A DNA stretch of 64,000 nt from Posidonia oceanica (taxonomy: Eukaryota; Streptophyta; Magnoliopsida; Alismatales; Posidoniaceae). The notes under the pieces are model-generated. The model ran no database searches. It was not told the DNA's origin and saw only the letters and a list, made by a program, of their open reading frames with translations. A program made the translations under genes and the position numbers. Location: positions 39,362,001 to 39,426,000 of the forward strand of contig JAZBRS010000049.1 of NCBI GenBank assembly GCA_037176725.1, given 5' to 3'. Numbering within the stretch: the stretch's first letter is position 1; the number at the start of each line of letters is the position of its first letter. Below are positions 58,812 to 64,000 of the stretch, in pieces.

Positions 58812-61346
58812 ATGGCCTAGCACATCGGTGAGTCTTCTTCCTCTTTGGCGTCGGAGGAGATACCGACTTCGGTCTCTTCTTCCCTTGCTTTGATGTCTGC
58901 TGTCTCTTTCCCACTTTCGGTGTAGGAGACTTTCCAGCCCCTTTATTTGGAACAAGGGCCGACTCCAGTCGAACTGGAGCTCGTCACCGAGTCAACCCCG
59001 GTGACCACCACTCAGGCTCCAGGAGCGTCACGTTCTGTTCCATCCCAGGGCCTTCCCACCTTGGGAATCTAGCCTTCTGCGGCTGCCCATTGTATAGGAT
59101 CTCCTCGTTTTGCCCTTTCTGTCTCCGTGCCCCCTTTGACGGTCAATCTTTTGCATCTCGGCCTATCGGTCAACGAGTCTCTTGCTTCGTGAGCACGACA
59201 CCTCATGGCTAAGGTTGAGAGGTTGCGAGGCATGGCTTTTGCTCTCGACCCGATTGTGGCCCAACCTTTTTGACCGATCCCTGAGGTTTCGGTGCAGCCC
59301 ACACTAGTTCTGTAGGCTCCCCACACTGCATTTCCGCCCTCACCATTGTCCCGGCTCCTCACAGCTCCGACGATGCAGGCCTTTTACTTGCCTCCTGCAT
59401 TTGCATAGCACTATCCACTGCATGCAACTCCATTACCTGGTGGCCAGTCCCCTGGATTGGTGCGAGCGCAGCACCTTTCAGGCCCGTTGCCCGGCACCGT
59501 GTCGGTGCCACAGCTGCTGCTCCCCTGCACTACACCTTACACTACACAACATAGTATCTATCCATCCCCTATGCATCAGGTTCAGACCCCCACATGCATC
59601 CCACAACACTACTCACAATCGCACGGGTATGCTGGCCCTCACGCCTCGACACCAAGTGGTGTGATGGTGGATCCGGAGGAGCTCTTTTGCATGATCCATA
59701 CAGCATACGCGGCACCTGCCTCAGCTGCACCAGTCTCGACAGCAGTGACTTCTGGCACCCTCCTATCCAGGATCGGTGATCTAGAAAGAGCGCTTCATCG
59801 ATTGCAAGGCACGGACCACCAGTCCTACCAATTTCGGGACCTCTGCTACTTTTCAGAGGCCACACTCCCTTCGAAGTTCCGCATCCTGGTGTTCGAAAAG
59901 TACAATAGTAGAGGCTGCCCCATCTCGACTCTAAAGGCTTACTGCGGAGACCTTGCTTAGCTTCAGGTTGACGATAGGCTCCTGATCTGCCTATTCTAGA
60001 AGAGTCTGACCGGTCCCGCGCTTAAGTAGTTCACTTCCCTTGACATGGCCGCGATTTAGACTTGGAAGGATCTTTCCCAGGCTTTCCTTGAGCAGTATTT
60101 TTTCAACCTCGACTTGATTCCCAAGAGAGAGGATCTTGTCGACATCCGACAGAGGCCTCAAGAGCCATTCGGGGAGTATGTCGGTCGCTGGTGTTCCATT
60201 TCCGCCCAGGTCAAAGGTAGACCCTCCGATGAGGAGTTTATCGACATGATCATCAAGGGGGCGCAGCCAGCAACTGGGATCCTGCTATCCATCCAACCAG
60301 TTACTAGCTTTGCATTGCTGGTTAGAGCTAGCGCCCGTGTGGAAAGCTCGCTGCAAAGTGGGCATTTCCCTGCACTTTCTGCATTGGCTAGGTAGGCCAA
60401 CATCTCCAGCAGTCACCGCAACAACAACAACGATCCCGCCACCGGCTACTCCGAGCAGAATGCCAACGCATACGTCGATTCTCCCGTAGAGCCTGCCAAT
60501 GCAGCGAGTCTGCCAGACTCTACCCCATTAGATCTTGCACCTAGCTCTGCACCCACTACACACACTACCACCGTCGAGCCAGTGCATCACGTCGCACAGG
60601 CTCAGGAAGGATTCCAACCAAGACAAAGATGACCTCGTCGTGCCGAGTGTGATTACACTCCTCTGGCCGAACCACTGAGTGCCATCTTCCCCCAGGCTGA
60701 GTCACTTCTGAGACTCCCAGCAATTCGTCCGTCACCAAATCCCCCTTCGCGGTGGCACGATACGAATCAGTTCAGCAATTTCCATCGAGTCATGGGGCAC
60801 TCAACGGATGACTGCCTCACTCTGTGGGATGCCATTCAGCGCCTGATTGATCACAAGACCATCAGCGTTGTCACGCAGGAGGCAACACCTACACTGACAC
60901 AGGCACATGCACTTGCACTTGCACAAGTACATCTTAGTATAGCAGGCCCTTCCTCTTCCGAGCCTGCAGGCTCCGAAGATGTCGGAACCTCAGGGGTCTT
61001 CTGCCTCACTCCAGTCTTCTCTGTGTGCAGCTCTGCCCCAGTGAATCTTTTTGACCCCATCGGTGCAATCTCCTTTTCCCACCTTTCCTAGCTCATCTGA
61101 GGGACGCTCGGAGACACAGTGGCAGCGTCGACAGCAAACCCGGTCGCAGCACCATCCAAGTCAACATCTCCTCCAACCCTAGCAGCTCTAGTGCTCCCTG
61201 CACTACCATCAGCAGCTCCTGCAGCTCCAGTGCTCTCTGCACTGCCATCAGCAGCTCCAGTAGCCCCAGTGCTCCCCGCACTACCGACAACAGACCCCAC
61301 CGACAGCACTAGCAGCGTAGGAGCGGACCGAGCATCTCCCTCATGA
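58812..61346 (+). pseudogene. Tat-type gag, single frame with about 15 stop codons
   Basis: One frame can be followed from ATG at 58812 to 61346 with no indel that I could find. The retrotransposon gag core is at 59860-60390: KFRILVFEKYNSRGCPISTL, then LTGPALK, then WKDLSQAFLEQYFFNLDLIP, REDLVDIRQRPQEPFGEYVG and SDEEFIDMIIKGAQPA. A second conserved piece is FHRVMGHSTDDCLTLWDAIQ (about 60780-60840). The N-terminal part is Ser/Pro/Thr-rich. The tail (61119-61346) repeats ALPSAAP-like units. By my reading the in-frame stops are about eleven TAG and four TGA, with no TAA. Not functional. Confidence 0.8.
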
Positions 61347-63100
61347 GGTTGCTGACAGGTAAGTCCCTCTTACCTTTCTTTTGATTTCTGCATTGTCTTT
61401 TCTTTTCTTTTTCGTTTTGTTTTTGCGTTTTTTCGTATTGTCAGAAAACCATAAAAAAACATAAAACCAGCAAAAACCTAAAAACATGCATTTCTTTTTT
61501 TCATTTGCTTCGGGCTGGCAGCCTTAACTGCTCGGCAATAGGTCCGTTAACTTATCATCCTCACATGCATATAACTTCTAACATGCACTATTCTTCCTGC
61601 CCATACATATCACTTTTGCATGTACATATAATTTCTTGCATCCTGCAAAAGACAAAAGCAACAAAAAAAATAAAAAAACAACAAAAATATTTTTTTGCCT
61701 TTTTGCGGTTTCCCTTTTCATGTTTTCCTAAACCCGAAAACCATAAAAATACAAAACTAATGCTAAAACCCAAAAATATGTTAGTCCCTTCCTTCTCTAA
61801 ACTATACAAAACCCACAAACATTTGTATAATAAAAAACCCGACTGCGGACAAAGAAACAGCGCCGAGAGGATGTCGAGCATCGACAATCTCAGGTAGAAC
61901 TCTCCCGAGCAACGCCATCTCTTGCATGTGGCTACAAAGTGAAACTGAGAGCAGAATAGAGCATCTCGCGGAGCTCAAAACTCCAAAAGTGAGATCCACT
62001 CTATTAGGAGAGTCCACCAGACATGGAGAGAACCAAAGTAGAGCATAGCATAGCCAGAGGTTGCCAGTACATACAACAGAGGTTGAGGGTGTACGCCGAC
62101 CAGTCGAACTCTTAACGCCTCATCCACGGACCACTACCCAAGAGGGTGAAGACATGCATATCTAAAAGAATAGAGATCATGTGAGCAAAAAAATGATAAC
62201 AAGATATGCATGTTGGGCATTAAAGAAAAATGATGAAAGAAGTTGAAGAAAGAAGACGCTCATGAGAGGAGTGACTCGGACAAGCATCGAAGCCCCCTTA
62301 ACTTTCAACTCCAAGCACCACATCACCAACTGCACGGGAAACATTATCAGGAGGACCTGGCCTCACCCTCTGAGCAAAGCAGCACACTCCAATCCCTTGT
62401 GCAAACAACAACTCTACATCCCTAGCAGGCTAGATGTAACTCTAGTCACTCAAGAGGGGAAAAGAAACATTTATCCGAGAGCATCAACAGCGGTAGCTGG
62501 TCCTCGAGGAATTAAGACGGAGGCTATAAAGCTACATTCAACGCTTCTGCTTCTGCATGCAGGCAAAGGCTATGTTTTGCAAAGCTGAGGCCTCATCTCG
62601 AGCTAGAAATGAGAGTACATGACTGAGGTGCAGCGACTCTGCCCCATCGGTGAGATCCCATCTAAGCACCTCTATACCGTGATATCAGGAGGTCAAAAGA
62701 ACGCTCGAACCAATTAGGACGTATGAGCAGTTATACTAGGAGGTCAAAGAGAGCCACCGACCACAACTTGGGATGGCGTAGCTCGAGGATCAAAAATCCC
62801 CTGAGTAAGAAAGTGCAGAAGCATCCTCTCGGCAACAACTACTTTGAATCCGAAGCCACCAAAAACATGCATGCTATAGCAACCTATCTTCCTTCTCCCT
62901 GTTTACGAAAATCGGAGTCAAGGACGAGCACTTTTACCTGACCTCTCTCAGAAGCTCCGCGCTTTTCAAAAATTTTGCCACTCGCCACGTTGGGTAGGTC
63001 CTTGATGACCGGCATGTCCAATGTTTGCCACTTTATGGCGTAGCAATGCATGCCCGCTCTGAGACCATTGCACACCCACCACGATGGGCCCCCACATTTT
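61347..63100 (+). other. Tat-type element spacer, no gene seen
   Basis: No sustained frame or recognised domain. One copy of the GGGCTGGCAG repeat word stands alone at about 61510. Confidence 0.5.
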
Positions 63101-63104
63101 CCTT

Positions 63105-63960
63105 TACTCCGGGCTGGCAGCCCTAACTGCTCGATTGACACCCGTTAAAATGTCACACCAGGCTGGCAGCCCTAACTGCTCGGCGATAGGTCCGTCAACT
63201 TATCACCGGGCTGGCAGTCCTAACTGCTCGATTGACACCTGTTAAAATGTCACCCCCGGGCTGATAGCCCTAATTATCCAGTGACGGGTCCGTCAACTTA
63301 TCACCGGGCTGGCAGCCCTAACTGCTCGGCGATAGGTTTGTTAACTTATCATCCCGCATCTTCACCATGCACTGGGCTGGCAGTCCTAACTGCTCGGTTG
63401 GCACCCGTTAAAATGTCACCCTTGGGCTAATAGCCCTAACTATCTGACGATGGGTTCGTCAACTTATCACCGGACTAGCAGCCCTAACTGCTCGACGATA
63501 GATCCGTTAACTTATCATCCAGCCATCCTTCGCATTCCGATGCCAGGGGCATCTCGGCTGTCTCCTGGTATCATTCCTGATACTAGGGGCATTATTTTTT
63601 GCTGCCCTGTGGTATCGCTCCCTCACCCACGGGCTAGCAGCCCTAAGTGCTCAGCGATAGGTCCGTTAACTTATCATCCTGCATTTTCCCTTTCATCTAT
63701 CCATTGCATTCCCCACCGACATTGCACAACCCGCACGGTGAATCCTTACATCCATCTTCCCTGCATCGGGCTGGTACCCTTAACTACTTGATTGGCAAAC
63801 ACGTTAGTTTTGTCTCAACTTTGCAATTCAATGCCAAGGGCGCTTCGGCTGTCCCCTAGTATCGTTCACCGATACCAGGGACATCTTTATTTGCTGTCCC
63901 ATGGTATCACATTTCCATTTGCATCCGGGCTGACATCCCGAACTATTACGGGAGCGTTTA
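63105..63960 (+). repeat. tandem hairpin-bearing repeats of two alternating types
   Basis: About a dozen units of roughly 47 bases start GGGCTGGCAGCCCTAACTGC. They then continue either as TCGATTGACACCCGTTAAAA (type A) or TCGGCGATAGGTCCGTCAAC (type B). Two copies of a third module (GGGCATCTCGGCTGTCTCCT at 63547 and a diverged copy near 63839) are interspersed. GGGCT...AGCCC forms a 5-bp stem with a 3-base loop that varies (GGC, GAT, AAT). Confidence 0.8.
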
Positions 63961-64000
63961 CGGACCTCTGCCACACCTTCGGGTATGGTATTCCCTTTGC

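Larger units (their letters stand above)
54821..64000 (+). mobile_element. Tat-type Ty3/gypsy element, 5' part (runs off the window)
   Basis: A 5' LTR (54821-57679), a primer-binding site (57681-57699), a leader, a long gag-type frame (58812-61346) and a repeat-rich stretch follow in order. The gag sequence and primer-binding site match the Tat/Ogre branch of plant gypsy elements. Pol and the 3' LTR lie beyond position 64000. Confidence 0.85.

Noticed and set aside
63105..63960. Possible CRISPR-like array
   Set aside because: Spacers are not unique and unit lengths vary. It lies in a plant retrotransposon and the units are tandem repeats of two types.

Overview
This window looks like plant nuclear DNA, most likely from a repeat-rich intergenic region of an angiosperm. 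Every recognisable coding sequence belongs to a plant transposable-element family: a LINE RNase H remnant, a Mutator-like element (MULE) with transposase and Ulp1-like protease genes, a chromodomain Ty3/gypsy element of Tekay/Del type, Tat-type Ty3/gypsy LTRs, and a Copia LTR edge. The species cannot be told from the sequence. I see no rRNA, tRNA, CRISPR array or prokaryotic operon. At most one short exon (50.83-51.01 kb, minus) looks like a host gene.

Layout, left to right. 0-0.43 kb holds a broken LINE RNase H domain with a poly(A) tail. 0.43-4.05 kb is AT-rich with no gene. 4.05-34.20 kb is a nest: a small hAT-like element (8-bp target duplication GTCAAATC/ATCAAATC) was split by a 19.2-kb MULE (about 4170-23383) and by a 10.4-kb Tekay-type retrotransposon (23628-33996, duplication CAACA). 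The MULE has terminal inverted repeats of about 320 bp, a plus-strand transposase pseudogene and a minus-strand Ulp1-like gene. Four arrays of a GAGACATGATT motif point inward from both arms. Two solo LTRs sit inside the Ulp1-like gene (9328-15286, duplication CCCAT; 15357-16626, duplication CCCTG). 34.2-38.4 kb is AT-rich and contains a putative 2.1-kb inverted-repeat element carrying a fragment of an AAA-ATPase gene. 38428-45773 is a Tat-type solo LTR (duplication AATAT), itself interrupted by a 3.0-kb solo LTR. 46.05-49.59 kb is a giant imperfect hairpin whose arms each carry a broken gene resembling the N-terminal part of Ulp1-like transposon proteins. 49.6-54.4 kb is mostly unassigned. 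54.39-54.82 kb is a Copia LTR edge, interrupted at 54821 by a Tat-type element whose LTR, primer-binding site and gag region run off the right edge.

Nothing here appears to be a working autonomous element. The transposase, Ulp1-like, gag-pol and gag frames all carry stops or frameshifts. Several catalytic or zinc-binding residues are changed by transitions that fit cytosine deamination in methylated DNA.

The most interesting structures are these. (1) Four tandem, phase-symmetric mini-exons plus a shorter fifth in the Ulp1-like gene, with a sixth module that has lost its exon. (2) Arrays of the ATCATGTCTC motif in mirror orientation on the two MULE arms. (3) The 3.5-kb hairpin. (4) A Tat gag frame about 2.5 kb long, broken by about 15 TAG/TGA stops, no TAA and no frameshift that I could find. 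(5) The captured AAA-ATPase fragment. All coordinates and counts come from reading by eye.
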